This document shows positions 41,256-50,357 of a stretch of DNA of 64,000 nucleotides, piece by piece. Position 1 is the first letter of the stretch. Each line of letters opens with the position of its first letter. Source of the DNA: Thermogemmatispora sp042408965 (GTDB lineage Bacteria; Chloroflexota; Ktedonobacteria; Ktedonobacterales; Ktedonobacteraceae); NCBI GenBank assembly GCA_042408965.1, contig JBHOQN010000165.1, positions 1 to 64,000 of the forward strand, given 5' to 3'. Under the pieces are notes generated by a model. The model was not told where the DNA came from and did no database searches. It was given only the letters and a program-made list of their open reading frames with translations. Made by a program: the position numbers and the translations under genes.

Positions 41256-42470
41256 TCAGCGCAATTCAAAGCGAACCTCGACACTGCCGAAGCGTAGAAT
41301 ATCTCCGTCCTTGAGCACATGCTCCTCGTGAGGCGCTAACACCACTCCATTTAAGCGTGTTTTATTGAGCGCGTTCAGATCTTCAACGGTAAATGTCCCA
41401 TGCTGGTTACGTATATAGGCGTGACGCCGACCGACCGTTTTATCCATCAGGTTGATCTCCGGATAGATGCCCAGAATCGGATCGTGGCGCCCGACCACCA
41501 TCAGATCGCCGTTGAGTGGGAAGGCCTGCCCGGCGGGCAGCACAACGAGGCGTGCCTGCCGTTGTGGGGCTGCCCTGGCCTGCGCCGGCCGTTCGACCTC
41601 TGGCGCTTCAGCGTGCTCATCCGCCCCTACCTCCTGAACCCGCTGTTGCAGTTGCTCAAGCGCTGCGAGGAACTCCTGCGGTGTCTGGTAGCGGTCCGCA
41701 GGCGCCTTGGCCATCGCCTTCTGAAAAAACTGATCCATTTCGGGTGGCAGCCCGGGGCGCTGGCGACAGATCGAGGGCACCTTGTCATTCATGTGCTTGA
41801 TGACGATATCAACCGCCGTCTCGCCCTCGAAAGGCGGGTGCCCTGTCAGCATCTCAAACAAGACGGTTGCCACCGAGTAGAGATCGGAGCGAGTATCTGC
41901 CGAGCGCCCGCTCTCGGCCTGCTCCGGAGCGATATAGTAAGGAGTGCCCATGAAGACATTGGACTGCGTGAGCGTGACTGTCTCACGGCTGCGCGCCAGC
42001 CCGAAGTCGGTGATCTTGACCACATCTCTGGTATTGAGGAGAATATTCTGGGGCTTGATATCGCGGTGGACCACGCCGTGCTTGTAAGCCACGTCGAGGC
42101 CTTCGGCGATCTGGTGCGCGTAGTTGAGAGCGCGCGAAGGCTTCAGCGGGCCGTAGGTGATCGTATGATATTTCAGATTCTGCCCGTCGATGTAGTCCAT
42201 CACGATAAAGTGCATGTTATGATCTTCCCCATAATCGATAATGCGCACGATATGAGGATCGCTCAGATGCAAAAGGATACGCGCCTCGCGCTGGAAGCGG
42301 GCCAGTAGTTCACTGTCGCCGGCCAGCTCGACATGCATGATCTTTATCGCGTAGATGTGGTTGTTTTCGAGATCACGAGCGACATAGACGGTGGCAAAGT
42401 TGCCCCGCCCTCTTTCGTCAATGAGCTTATATCGACCTTTGATGACACGCCCGATCATGTCACCGTCCAT
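41256..42470 (-). CDS. Ser/Thr protein kinase with C-terminal FHA domain (paralogue A)
   Basis: A 404-residue kinase. Gly loop RGRGNFATVY, Lys43 (AIKI), HRD (135-137), DFG (155-157) and GTPYYIAPEQ make a full active site. A linker (about 275-305) is followed by an FHA domain (LMVVGRHDP, VGRRHAYIRNQ, NKTRLNG). FHA on the same chain as the kinase suggests that it docks to its own or a partner kinase's phosphothreonines. AGGAG precedes the ATG, and a strong promoter lies 40-70 nt upstream. It is closely similar to the kinase at 43528-44850, with a HAD gene on the opposite strand between them. Confidence 0.9.
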   Translation of the reverse strand: MDGDMIGRVIKGRYKLIDERGRGNFATVYVARDLENNHIYAIKIMHVELAGDSELLARFQREARILLHLSDPHIVRIIDYGEDHNMHFIVMDYIDGQNLKYHTITYGPLKPSRALNYAHQIAEGLDVAYKHGVVHRDIKPQNILLNTRDVVKITDFGLARSRETVTLTQSNVFMGTPYYIAPEQAESGRSADTRSDLYSVATVLFEMLTGHPPFEGETAVDIVIKHMNDKVPSICRQRPGLPPEMDQFFQKAMAKAPADRYQTPQEFLAALEQLQQRVQEVGADEHAEAPEVERPAQARAAPQRQARLVVLPAGQAFPLNGDLMVVGRHDPILGIYPEINLMDKTVGRRHAYIRNQHGTFTVEDLNALNKTRLNGVVLAPHEEHVLKDGDILRFGSVEVRFELR

Positions 42471-42508
42471 GGCGCAAACTCCTACTTAAAGGCTATTCCT
42501 CGCGGCTA

Positions 42509-42537
42509 TTATACATCATTCCCTGTCTCATGTCATT
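42509..42537 (-). promoter_or_regulatory. promoter of FHA-kinase A
   Basis: On the minus strand ATGACA (complement of 42532-42537) and a perfect TATAAT (complement of 42509-42514) are 17 nt apart. Initiation near 42502 gives a leader of about 30 nt. Confidence 0.7.
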
Positions 42538-42719
42538 GGTGGGTGGCTTTTTTCATCTGCCCTCCTACCCCAGAATACGGACGTCTTCCCGGCCGGGAGA
42601 CATGACTAGGGAGGTCCTGGCTGATTGACGAAACATCTTGCTTTTCCCTGACTGGACTGCGTATAGTGAGAAAAGGCAGACTGCATGCTGCTATCTTTCT
42701 ATGAGGGGAGAGCGGCCAT

Positions 42720-43499
42720 ATGGCGGCCATTCGCGGTGTACTCCTTGATATCGATGGCGTGCTGCATGTGAGCATGCAGCCAATTGCTGGAGCGGCCGAG
42801 ACGCTGCGCTGGCTGGAAGAGCATGGCTATCACCTGGCCTTTGTGACGAATACCACCACGCTGGCGCGTGCGACGCTTGCCAGGCGCCTGCAGGAGATCG
42901 GTCTGCCACTGGTCGCAGAGCAGTTGGTGACGGCTCCGGCGGCTGCGGCGGGCTACATTCGTCAGCATTATCCACGCGGACGCTGCTGGTTACTGACGAA
43001 AGGCGATACTGCCCTTGATTTTGCGGGTATCGAGCTGGTGGATGAGCGAGCCGACGTTGTGGTGATTGGTGGGGCTGAAGAGCTGCTGACGTATGAAAAC
43101 ATGAATCGGGCCTTTCGTCTCCTGATGGATGGGGCGGACCTGCTGGCGATGCATAAGAACCTCTACTGGCGGGTCAGCGATGGGCTGCGCCTGGATAGCG
43201 GGCCGTTTGTCTATGCGCTGGAGCTGGCCTCTGGCAAGCAGGCCATTGTGACAGGCAAGCCGGAGCGCGCCTTCTTTGAGCAAGCGCTCAGCCTCATCGG
43301 CGTCCCGGCTGAGGAGACTCTGATGGTGGGCGATGATCTGCTCAACGATGTACAGGGGGCCAGGCGCGCTGGCCTGCGAGCCGCGCTGGTCTGCACCGGC
43401 AAACACGGAGCTGACTCGCCGCTGCTCGCGGAGAGCCAGCCTGAGGCGGTGCTGCCCTCAATCGCCGATCTGCCGCGCTACCTGGAGGCCCTGGCCTGA
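42720..43499 (+). CDS. HAD hydrolase, NagD-like (subfamily IIA)
   Basis: A 259-residue phosphatase. Motif I LLDIDGVL gives both catalytic aspartates, motif II FVTNTTT, motif III Lys in VTGKPE and motif IV VGDDLLNDVQGA. The cap between motifs II and III is of the IIA type seen in NagD, phosphoglycolate phosphatase and the HDHD2 group. It should remove phosphate from small metabolites; the substrate is unknown. GAGGGGAGAG precedes the ATG. It is the only plus-strand gene among the minus-strand kinase genes and its stop lies 28 bp from the stop of kinase B. Confidence 0.85.
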   Translation: MAAIRGVLLDIDGVLHVSMQPIAGAAETLRWLEEHGYHLAFVTNTTTLARATLARRLQEIGLPLVAEQLVTAPAAAAGYIRQHYPRGRCWLLTKGDTALDFAGIELVDERADVVVIGGAEELLTYENMNRAFRLLMDGADLLAMHKNLYWRVSDGLRLDSGPFVYALELASGKQAIVTGKPERAFFEQALSLIGVPAEETLMVGDDLLNDVQGARRAGLRAALVCTGKHGADSPLLAESQPEAVLPSIADLPRYLEALA

Positions 43500-43527
43500 G
43501 TGAGGCGAGCTGCTCCTACGAATGGGA

Positions 43528-44850
43528 TCAGGAGCCGTTAGTGGCAGGTACGTCTGTGAGTTCAAAGCGCAGTTCGACGTTGCCGAAGCGCACGATGTCG
43601 CCATGTTTGAGCAGATGCTCCTCCTCCGGGGCGAGAAAGGTGCCGTTGAGGCGCGTCTTGTTGCGCGAGTGCAGATCCTCAACGGTGAAGGTCCCCTGAC
43701 GGTTCCTGATGCGAGCGTGGCGTCGGCCAACCATTTTATCAGCGAGGCTGATGTCCGGGTAGAGGTTGCGATGGGGATCGCGGCGTCCGACGATCAACTC
43801 CTCACCGATCAGAGGAAAGCGCTCCCCGCTGACGAGATGCACCAGGCAAGCGGGTGCAGGCGTCTCTGCCTTCTTGCCGTCTGACTCTCTGATGGTATCC
43901 TGCTGGTAGAGCAGAATCTCCTGAGCTGCCGCGGCAGGGCCAGGCGTGACAGAAGGCACTGGGGTGGGTGCCACCGAGACCGGAGCCAGGCTGCCCGATT
44001 GGCCTGCCGTCGCCTGGAGGCTGCGCCGCAGGTAGTCGAGAGCCATGACGAACTCCTCGGGGCTCTGATAGCGCTGGGCCGGGTCCTTGGCCAGCGCCTT
44101 CCGGAAGAAGAGGTCGGCCGCCGCTGGTAGGTCAGCGCGGATCTCGCAGATAGAGGGGATCGGCGCACTTTTATGCTTCATGATCAGCTCCATCACGTTG
44201 TTCCCGCGATAGGGAGGGTGTCCGGCCAGCATCTCGAAGAGAATCGCCGCCACCGAGTAGAGGTCGGCGCGGATATCCACCGAGTGTCCGCTATCGATCT
44301 GTTCTGGGGAGATATAGTAGGCCGTGCCCATAAATTCGTCAGTCTCGGTGATCGTAGGCATATCCTTGCCGCGCGCCAGTCCGAAGTCGGTGATCTTGAT
44401 TTCTCCCCTATTGGTGACCAGAATATTCTGTGGTTTGAGATCGCGGTGGACCACGCCGTGGCGGTTGGCGGCCTCGAGACCCTGGATCACCTGCTGTGCG
44501 TAGTTCAGGGCGAGATCGGCCGGCAGTGGGCCTGAGCGGTTCATCACGACGCGCAGATTATGCCCGTCGATGTAGTCCATCACGATGAAGTAGAAGCGAT
44601 TATCGAATCCATAGTCGATGACGCGCACAATATGAGGATTGCTGATCCCCTGGGGTAGGTAGGCCTCGCGCTGGAACCGTGCGACGATCTCGGGATTGCG
44701 CATAAATTTGTCGTGGAGCAGTTTCACGGCGTAGAGATAGTTGGTTTCCAGGTCGCGCGTGATATAAACGCTTCCGAAAGCGCCCTCTGCGAGCTTATCG
44801 ATCAGTTTATAGCGTCCCTTTACCAGGTAGCCTGAGAATTCGTCGTCCAT
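43528..44850 (-). CDS. Ser/Thr protein kinase with C-terminal FHA domain (paralogue B)
   Basis: A 440-residue kinase parallel in layout to the one at 41256-42470. AEGAFGSVY loop, Lys43 (AVKL), HRD (135-137), DFG (155-157) and GTAYYISPEQ are intact. The linker (about 275-345) is longer and Pro/Ala/Thr-rich; the FHA domain (LIVGRRDPHRN, VGRRHARIRNRQGTFTVEDLHSRNKTRLNG) closes the protein. Positions of Lys, HRD and DFG are identical in the two paralogues, so they arose by duplication. AGGAGC precedes the ATG at 44850; an upstream ATG at 44913 has no site. An extended -10 lies about 75 nt upstream. Confidence 0.9.
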   Translation of the reverse strand: MDDEFSGYLVKGRYKLIDKLAEGAFGSVYITRDLETNYLYAVKLLHDKFMRNPEIVARFQREAYLPQGISNPHIVRVIDYGFDNRFYFIVMDYIDGHNLRVVMNRSGPLPADLALNYAQQVIQGLEAANRHGVVHRDLKPQNILVTNRGEIKITDFGLARGKDMPTITETDEFMGTAYYISPEQIDSGHSVDIRADLYSVAAILFEMLAGHPPYRGNNVMELIMKHKSAPIPSICEIRADLPAAADLFFRKALAKDPAQRYQSPEEFVMALDYLRRSLQATAGQSGSLAPVSVAPTPVPSVTPGPAAAAQEILLYQQDTIRESDGKKAETPAPACLVHLVSGERFPLIGEELIVGRRDPHRNLYPDISLADKMVGRRHARIRNRQGTFTVEDLHSRNKTRLNGTFLAPEEEHLLKHGDIVRFGNVELRFELTDVPATNGS

Positions 44851-44921
44851 CCTGGCTGCTCCTGCCAATCTATGGATACGCTTCTGGCCTCGATCATACA
44901 GCCTGAGAAGCAAACATCTAC

Positions 44922-44930
44922 ACTATATCA
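44922..44930 (-). promoter_or_regulatory. extended -10 promoter of FHA-kinase B
   Basis: The minus strand reads TGATATAGT, an extended -10 with five of six consensus bases. It overlaps the stop codon of the upstream glycosyltransferase gene, so the kinase is likely expressed separately from that operon. Confidence 0.45.
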
Positions 44931-46337
44931 TAACGGTTCGGCATGGTATGAATCATATGAACCGGGACGGCGACGCAGGCCTTGCAGCAGCAGGGCCAGG
45001 GTGGCGGCCAGCAGCAAGAGATTGCGCGCCAGGATCATCTCGAAGAAGCCGGGGAGCGTCAGGACGATCTGTGCAGCGCTGGACGGATTGGCCAGATGGG
45101 GATAGAAGATGACATAGATTCCTGTGGTCAGGAGGCCGATGGTGCTCCAGCAGAGGAGCCAGGCCCGTCCACAGGCGCTGCGCGCCGCTTGTCCCTCGCA
45201 GCAGAGTGCGACAAGCGGCAGGACCCAGATGAGATACTGCGGGCTGAGGACTTTGCCGGTGGTGATCAGGACCAGCAGGCTGGCCAGCACGGCCTCGCGG
45301 AGATCGAAGCGGCCCTGGCTCTGGAGCCAGAGGATCAGCAGCAGGCCAGCGGCCAGAAGCGCGTTACAGATCAGTGCCAGGGGACCGCTCGCTGGACTGA
45401 GCAGGTTCAGGGAGCCATAGCTGAAGCTGGTGCGGATGGAGGCTCCAAAATGGCTGAGCAGCCAGAGCAGGCTGCTCGGGAGCGATTCAATCTGGGCGGG
45501 ACGCTGACTGAAGTAGCTCAGGGGGGCCAGGATGGCCGCCTGCGCGTTTAGCAGCGCAAAGGGGAGACTCAGGATAACCACGCTCGCCAGGAAGTAGAGG
45601 CTGTTCTGCCAGCGCAGGATAGCGCTGCTCCACCCTGAAGGACCTGCGGAGGCGTTTCGGACACCACTCTTTCTGGCACGCAGGCCCTGCTGCTCCGCCA
45701 GCAGAAGCGCTGGCAGCCCCACCAGCGGATAGAGCTTCAGCAAAGTTCCCAGCGCCAGCGCCAGGTAGGCCAGCCGCCAGCGCCTGCGCTGCGCCGCCAG
45801 TACGCAGAGCAGCGTGCACAAGGCTGGCAAGAGATCGTAGCGCACCTGCAGCACGGCCGCCGTTCCCAGCAGCAGGAGCCAGGCCGCCAGCCATGCTGCT
45901 CGTGTCGAGGCGTAGCGCTGCAGGAGCCAGAGCAGCGCGGCCGCCGCCAGCAGCATCAACAGGGCGAAGCCGAGCGTGTAGTAGGGAATCGGCACGAGCA
46001 GAGGCAGCGAGAAGGCCAGCAGCGTGAGCGGAGGATATTCGAGCGGGAGCATGTGCAGGGCTGGCTGAGGGGGAGTGATCCCCAGGAAGGCGCACTGTCC
46101 TGCGGGCAGCCAGTGTGTGGCCGTGCTGCCGAACCAGAAGGTCAGGGCGTAGCACTGGTAGCGTGTCAGATCGGTGGGGGCCAGGAAGACCTGCCAGGCA
46201 CTTTCAACGAAGAGCAGCCCTGCGATCACGGGCAGCAGGTAGCGCCTGGCATGGTGGGCATAGCGTCTCTCATAGGCCCAGAAGGCTCTGGCCCGGCGCC
46301 AGAGTGGCGCTCTGACGCCTGGTCGCTCGCTATCCAT
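44928..46337 (-). CDS. membrane glycosyltransferase, GT87/DUF2029-like
   Basis: A 469-residue membrane protein with about ten to twelve hydrophobic helices. The pattern, with an early acidic-aromatic loop, a segment GTLLKLYPLVGLPALLL and a C-terminal LSPQYLIWVLPL, matches the GT87 family (formerly DUF2029) of polyprenyl-phosphate-mannose-dependent mannosyltransferases. It would add a sugar to a lipid-linked or secreted glycan on the outer face. It is the last gene of a four-gene minus-strand operon with three GT4 enzymes, starting 2 bp after the preceding stop. Confidence 0.72.
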   Translation of the reverse strand: MDSERPGVRAPLWRRARAFWAYERRYAHHARRYLLPVIAGLLFVESAWQVFLAPTDLTRYQCYALTFWFGSTATHWLPAGQCAFLGITPPQPALHMLPLEYPPLTLLAFSLPLLVPIPYYTLGFALLMLLAAAALLWLLQRYASTRAAWLAAWLLLLGTAAVLQVRYDLLPALCTLLCVLAAQRRRWRLAYLALALGTLLKLYPLVGLPALLLAEQQGLRARKSGVRNASAGPSGWSSAILRWQNSLYFLASVVILSLPFALLNAQAAILAPLSYFSQRPAQIESLPSSLLWLLSHFGASIRTSFSYGSLNLLSPASGPLALICNALLAAGLLLILWLQSQGRFDLREAVLASLLVLITTGKVLSPQYLIWVLPLVALCCEGQAARSACGRAWLLCWSTIGLLTTGIYVIFYPHLANPSSAAQIVLTLPGFFEMILARNLLLLAATLALLLQGLRRRPGSYDSYHAEPL

Positions 46338-46339
46338 GG

Positions 46340-47482
46340 TTATGACGACGCTGTCCTGGCGGAGGCGCGTTCCGCCAGCATTTCCTGAAAGACGGCGTAG
46401 GTTTTTCTGGCGATCGCCTCCTGGGTATAATGAGCCAGGATATGCTGACGGGCCTGACGGGCCAGGCGCTGGTACAGCTCCTGATCCTCCAGCAAACGGC
46501 GTACGCAGGCGGCCAGGGCGTGGGCGTCGCCCTCCGGGCAGATCAGTCCACCGTCGCCGACAGTGATAGGGATCTCGCCCGAATCCGAGCCGACCACGGG
46601 CACCTCACAGCACATCGCCTCGGCCATCGAGCGCCCGAACTGTTCCATCCAGTTCGGGCGAGTCAGCGAGGGTTGCAGCAGGACATGCATCTTGCGCATC
46701 TCGTCAGGCACCTTGTAGCTCGGCAGGCTGCCCAGAAAGCTGACGCGCTCCGCCACCCCCAGGCGTTGAGCCAGCCTCTCCAGATCCTCGCGCAGCGGAC
46801 CGTAGCCGATGAAGACCACGCGGCAACAGGCTGGCAATTCTGCCAGGGCCTCAACGATCAGCGGCACGCCCTTCTCCTCCTTCAGGCGCCCCACATATCC
46901 CAGAATGAATGGCTCACCGGGTTGCCAGGGACGGCGCTGGGGATCGGGGTAGTGCAGGCTCGGCTCAGCGCCGAACTGAGCGATCAGGTGGATCTTGCCA
47001 GTATAGCCCTTGCGCCGCAGCACCTCGCCCGCCGCCTTGTTGCAGACCTGTGCATGTTGTGTCTGGCGGTAGCAATAGAGTTCAATCTGGCGGAACGGCG
47101 GAGGGTAGCGGCGATAGAGGTTTTGAAAGGCCGAGAAGATCGCCAGAGCCCCGTAGCGCACCGCCAGGCGGATCGCCTGATAGGTAGCGAAGTTGTACGG
47201 CTCCTCGTCGATATGCACGATATCCGGGCGCACGCGGCGCATGATGCTGTTGAGCTGTGGGTAGTAGTGTACATGGAAATGCCCATTGAGGGCCATCGGC
47301 GTCACGATCAGCTCATAGCCATCCAGGTAGACGTGCTCAAGCTCCTGCTTGCTCCCGTCGTCGGCGAGCCAGTAGGGAGGGGTCACAGCAGTCAGCTCAA
47401 CATCGGGGCACTTCGCGAGTTCTTCGAGCTTGCGGTGGGAAGTGCCCGCGACATAGGCTTTTGAGATCGTCAGGACTCGCAT
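46340..47482 (-). CDS. GT4-type glycosyltransferase
   Basis: A 380-residue GT-B fold glycosyltransferase of family 4. The C-terminal nucleotide-sugar half has FILGYVGRLKEEKGVPLIVEAL and the EX7E-like region FGRSMAEAMCCEVPVVGSDSGEIP. The N-terminal half binds the acceptor; MRVLTISKAYVAG is the first strand. Compared with the two other GT4 genes in the operon it is more distant and lacks the FYEGFG form of the motif. It abuts its neighbours with no spacing, so it is co-translated. The likely product is an exopolysaccharide or cell-wall glycan. Confidence 0.86.
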   Translation of the reverse strand: MRVLTISKAYVAGTSHRKLEELAKCPDVELTAVTPPYWLADDGSKQELEHVYLDGYELIVTPMALNGHFHVHYYPQLNSIMRRVRPDIVHIDEEPYNFATYQAIRLAVRYGALAIFSAFQNLYRRYPPPFRQIELYCYRQTQHAQVCNKAAGEVLRRKGYTGKIHLIAQFGAEPSLHYPDPQRRPWQPGEPFILGYVGRLKEEKGVPLIVEALAELPACCRVVFIGYGPLREDLERLAQRLGVAERVSFLGSLPSYKVPDEMRKMHVLLQPSLTRPNWMEQFGRSMAEAMCCEVPVVGSDSGEIPITVGDGGLICPEGDAHALAACVRRLLEDQELYQRLARQARQHILAHYTQEAIARKTYAVFQEMLAERASARTASS

Positions 47483-48649
47483 TTAAGCCTTCTCCAGAGC
47501 TAGGGCCGCCTCATAGGCGGCCAGAGTCTCGCTAGCAGTCTTACGCCAGTTGAAATGGGTGGCGCGGCGCAGCGAGCGTGCTCGCAGGTCCGCCTCAAGA
47601 GTGATATCGCTGAGGACAGCATACATGGCCTCGGCCAGGGCGTCCAGATCCTCGGGATCAACGCTCAAGGCGGCATTGCCCACCACCTCCGGCAGCGACG
47701 TGCGGTTAGAGCAGACCACCGGTGCGCCGCAGGCCATGGCCTCCAGGGGATCGAGGCCGAAGCCTTCGTACAGGGAAGGAAAGACAAAGAGGCCGGCCGC
47801 ACTGTAGATCGCTGCTTTATCGGCGTCGCTCACGAAGCGGAAGATCACCTTATCCGCGATTCCCAGCTCAGCCGCCACCGGGCGGGGATCGGGAAAGCGC
47901 GGCCCCTGCTGTTTCTCCGGGTCGCCCGAGATGAAGAGGCGCAGATCAGGCTCTCCCAGGCGAGCATAGACGCGGGCAAAGGCGCGCACCAACTGGACAA
48001 CGTTCTTGCGCGCATCAAGGCCACCGAGGTAGAAGACATAGCGCTGGTTCTCAGCCAGGCCGTAGCGGGCGCGGGCAGCCGCCAGCACCTCTGGATCGTG
48101 AACCGGGCGGAATTCCTCGCCGGCGGCCTCGTAGATGACACGAATGCGCTCTTCTGGCAGCCTCAGTGTTTCAGCGATGTCGCGCCTGGCATGTTCGGAG
48201 ACCGTGATGATCAGAGTGGCACGGCGCACAGCGCGCTCGATGAGCCGCATGTAGGCCTCGATCCTGGCCCCGGCTCGATAGACCGCGATATGCCAGGGGA
48301 TGACATCGTGGACGGTCACGACAACGGGCAGACGAGCATGCAGCGGTGGCGCGAAGTAAGGAATATGCAGCAGATCGACACCGCTGCGCTGAGCCGCGCG
48401 TGGAGAGGTGTACTGTTCCCAGATGAGCTTCTCGATGTTCTCGCTGCGCGCCAGCAGAGCGGGCACAGCGGCCACCTCATAGCGCATACGTGGGCCCGTT
48501 GTCAGCGGGAGTGCGGGCAGCGGTGGTCCCAGGAGAACATACTCGTTCTCTTCGTCGACCTCGGCCAGGGCCTTGAGCAGGTGTAGCAGGTACTGACCAC
48601 TGCCACTGGCAGGATAGCGGAAAAAGAGCGTATTAATGCCGATTCGCAT
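47483..48649 (-). CDS. GT4-type glycosyltransferase
   Basis: A 388-residue retaining glycosyltransferase of the GT4 family. It has the N-terminal GINTLFFRYPASGSGQYLLHLL substrate loop, VFYLGGLDARKNVVQLVRAF at the start of the donor domain, and the EX7E motif in FPSLYEGFGLDPLEAMACGAPVV. GGAGGC precedes the ATG at 48649, which lies 17 nt inside the upstream gene; an earlier in-frame ATG is less likely. It resembles the preceding gene and probably arose by duplication. It acts in the cytoplasm on a lipid-linked acceptor. Confidence 0.88.
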   Translation of the reverse strand: MRIGINTLFFRYPASGSGQYLLHLLKALAEVDEENEYVLLGPPLPALPLTTGPRMRYEVAAVPALLARSENIEKLIWEQYTSPRAAQRSGVDLLHIPYFAPPLHARLPVVVTVHDVIPWHIAVYRAGARIEAYMRLIERAVRRATLIITVSEHARRDIAETLRLPEERIRVIYEAAGEEFRPVHDPEVLAAARARYGLAENQRYVFYLGGLDARKNVVQLVRAFARVYARLGEPDLRLFISGDPEKQQGPRFPDPRPVAAELGIADKVIFRFVSDADKAAIYSAAGLFVFPSLYEGFGLDPLEAMACGAPVVCSNRTSLPEVVGNAALSVDPEDLDALAEAMYAVLSDITLEADLRARSLRRATHFNWRKTASETLAAYEAALALEKA

Positions 48650-49814
48650 AGGCTGCCTCCAGGCTCCCAAAGTCGCTGACGCCCTCGTAGAGCTGCTGAT
48701 AGACAGAGAGCATCTTGCGGGCCGAAGCCTCCCAGGTAAAGCGCTTCACCTGCTGATAGCCCTTCTGGCGCAGTTCCTCGCGCAGTTGCTCGTCGTTCAG
48801 CAGACGCCTCATAGCAGCGGCCAGGGCATCCACATCGTGAGGATCGACCTGCAGAGCGGCCTCGCCCACCACCTCTGGCAGCGAGGAGCAGTTCGAGGTC
48901 AGGACGGGAGCGCCACAGGCCATCGCCTCCAGCGTAGGCATGCCGAAGCCCTCATAGAACGAGGGATAGGCGAAGACATCAGCCATACTGTAGAGCAGCA
49001 TCAGATCGAGATCGCTGACTCGGCCCAGGAAGCGCACCTTCTGCTCCAGCTTCAGGCGGGCGACCTCCTGCTCAGTCTCCTCGTAGAGCCAGCCGGGGCC
49101 CCCGACGATCACCAGCATCCTGGGGCGGGGACGCTGGCTCTGGGCCTGGTGGAACGCCCGAATCAGGCCGAGGTGGTTCTTGCGAGGCTCCTTTGTGCCG
49201 ACTGCCAGCACGAACGGGTGCTTCAGACCATATTTGTGGCGGGTAGCCTCAAGCAGCAGCGGATCACTGATCCGGTGGAAGGTGCTCCCAACTCCTGGGG
49301 GGATCACCACAATCTTCTCTGCAGGAATCTCCAGATGGCGAGTAAGCGCCTGGGCTGAGGCCTGCGAGACAGTTGCAACCACATCGGCGCGACGTGCCGT
49401 ACGAGGAACGACCTGATTCAGGTAAGCTGCCAGGGATGGCACAGCGTACTCAGGGTGTTCGAGAAATGCAAGATCGTGGATGGTGACCACCGTACGTGGC
49501 CGGCGGCTGAACGGTGGCAGCACGAAATCTGGTCCGTGGTAGATATCGACGTGACCGCTGAACCAGTTTGCATAGGGAGGAAGCTGCCAGCGGTACCAGA
49601 GAATGTTGAGATAGCGCTCCGGGATGGGGATACGTCTGGCGGAGACGTTCTCGACGCTGGGGAATGTGCGCCCCTGCTGTGGGGGCTGACTGCTCAGCAA
49701 TATATAGCGGTTGTTGCGATCTTGAGCGAGCATAGCATCGACCAGAGAGCGGATGTAGTTTCCGATGCCAGCTCCCTGCCTGATGGCCGTGGTGTAGTCA
49801 ATGGCGATGCGCAT
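48633..49814 (-). CDS. GT4-type glycosyltransferase
   Basis: A 393-residue GT4 enzyme and the first gene of the glycosyltransferase operon. It shows the acceptor-side segment GAGIGNYIRSLVDAML, the donor-side FVLAVGTKEPRKNHLGLIRAF and the catalytic EX7E motif YPSFYEGFGMPTLEAMACGAPVLTSN. Such enzymes move mannose or similar sugars onto polyprenyl-linked glycans. An AGGATG site precedes the ATG. Its 3' end overlaps the next gene by 17 bp, consistent with coupled translation. The 152-bp gap to the HIT gene contains no clear promoter consensus. Confidence 0.89.
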   Translation of the reverse strand: MRIAIDYTTAIRQGAGIGNYIRSLVDAMLAQDRNNRYILLSSQPPQQGRTFPSVENVSARRIPIPERYLNILWYRWQLPPYANWFSGHVDIYHGPDFVLPPFSRRPRTVVTIHDLAFLEHPEYAVPSLAAYLNQVVPRTARRADVVATVSQASAQALTRHLEIPAEKIVVIPPGVGSTFHRISDPLLLEATRHKYGLKHPFVLAVGTKEPRKNHLGLIRAFHQAQSQRPRPRMLVIVGGPGWLYEETEQEVARLKLEQKVRFLGRVSDLDLMLLYSMADVFAYPSFYEGFGMPTLEAMACGAPVLTSNCSSLPEVVGEAALQVDPHDVDALAAAMRRLLNDEQLREELRQKGYQQVKRFTWEASARKMLSVYQQLYEGVSDFGSLEAAYANRH

Positions 49815-49966
49815 AAAGACATCCTGATAGCGGTGTCACACATAGAGACAGGAGGGAGCGTCTATATCTGCCCCTCCCATATGCGCGAGGTAGGGGAAGG
49901 GCGAGAGCATCCATCGAGCGATCTGGCCAGGCTCTCGCCCTGGAGGCGACCATCGCGCTGCTCGCG

Positions 49967-50311
49967 CTAGCCTGGAGGCCAGCCGAACTTGCGGCCACCC
50001 AGGAGATGGAAGTGCAGGTGAAAGACCGATTGCCCTGCAGCGGGCCCCACGTTGGTCACAAAGCGGTATCCATCCTCGCTCACCCCAAGCCTCTGAGCGA
50101 GCGTATTCGCCACGACGAACAGATGGGCCAGCAGGGCGCCATCCTCTTCGGTCAGGTCTTGCATTGATGCCAGATGCCGCCTGGGGATGAGCAAGACATG
50201 CTGTGGCGCCTGCGGATTAATATCTGCAAACGCGACAACGCTGTCATCCTGATACAGAATCGTACTTGGAATCTCCCCAGCGGCAATCTTACAAAACAGA
50301 CAGTCCTGCAT
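49967..50311 (-). CDS. HIT-family (HINT-like) nucleotide hydrolase
   Basis: A 114-residue histidine-triad protein. CLFCKIAAGEIP at the N-terminus with its Cys pair, FADINPQAPQHVLLIPRRH in the middle and the triad QSVFHLHFHLLGGR near the C-terminus are all present. HINT-like enzymes hydrolyse AMP conjugates such as adenosine phosphoramidates. The gene starts 46 bp after the stop of the zinc-ribbon/HTH gene and could share its promoter. Length and motifs are typical. Confidence 0.93.
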   Translation of the reverse strand: MQDCLFCKIAAGEIPSTILYQDDSVVAFADINPQAPQHVLLIPRRHLASMQDLTEEDGALLAHLFVVANTLAQRLGVSEDGYRFVTNVGPAAGQSVFHLHFHLLGGRKFGWPPG

Positions 50312-50357
50312 AGGTGCCTTCCTTGAGCAAGGTAGCTGAGCGTGCCTTGCTTGCTGG

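Noticed and set aside
47555..48586. 343-codon open frame antisense to a GT4 gene, and a similar one at 46430-47464
   Set aside because: Both lie wholly within glycosyltransferase genes with clear EX7E motifs; their own translations resemble no protein.
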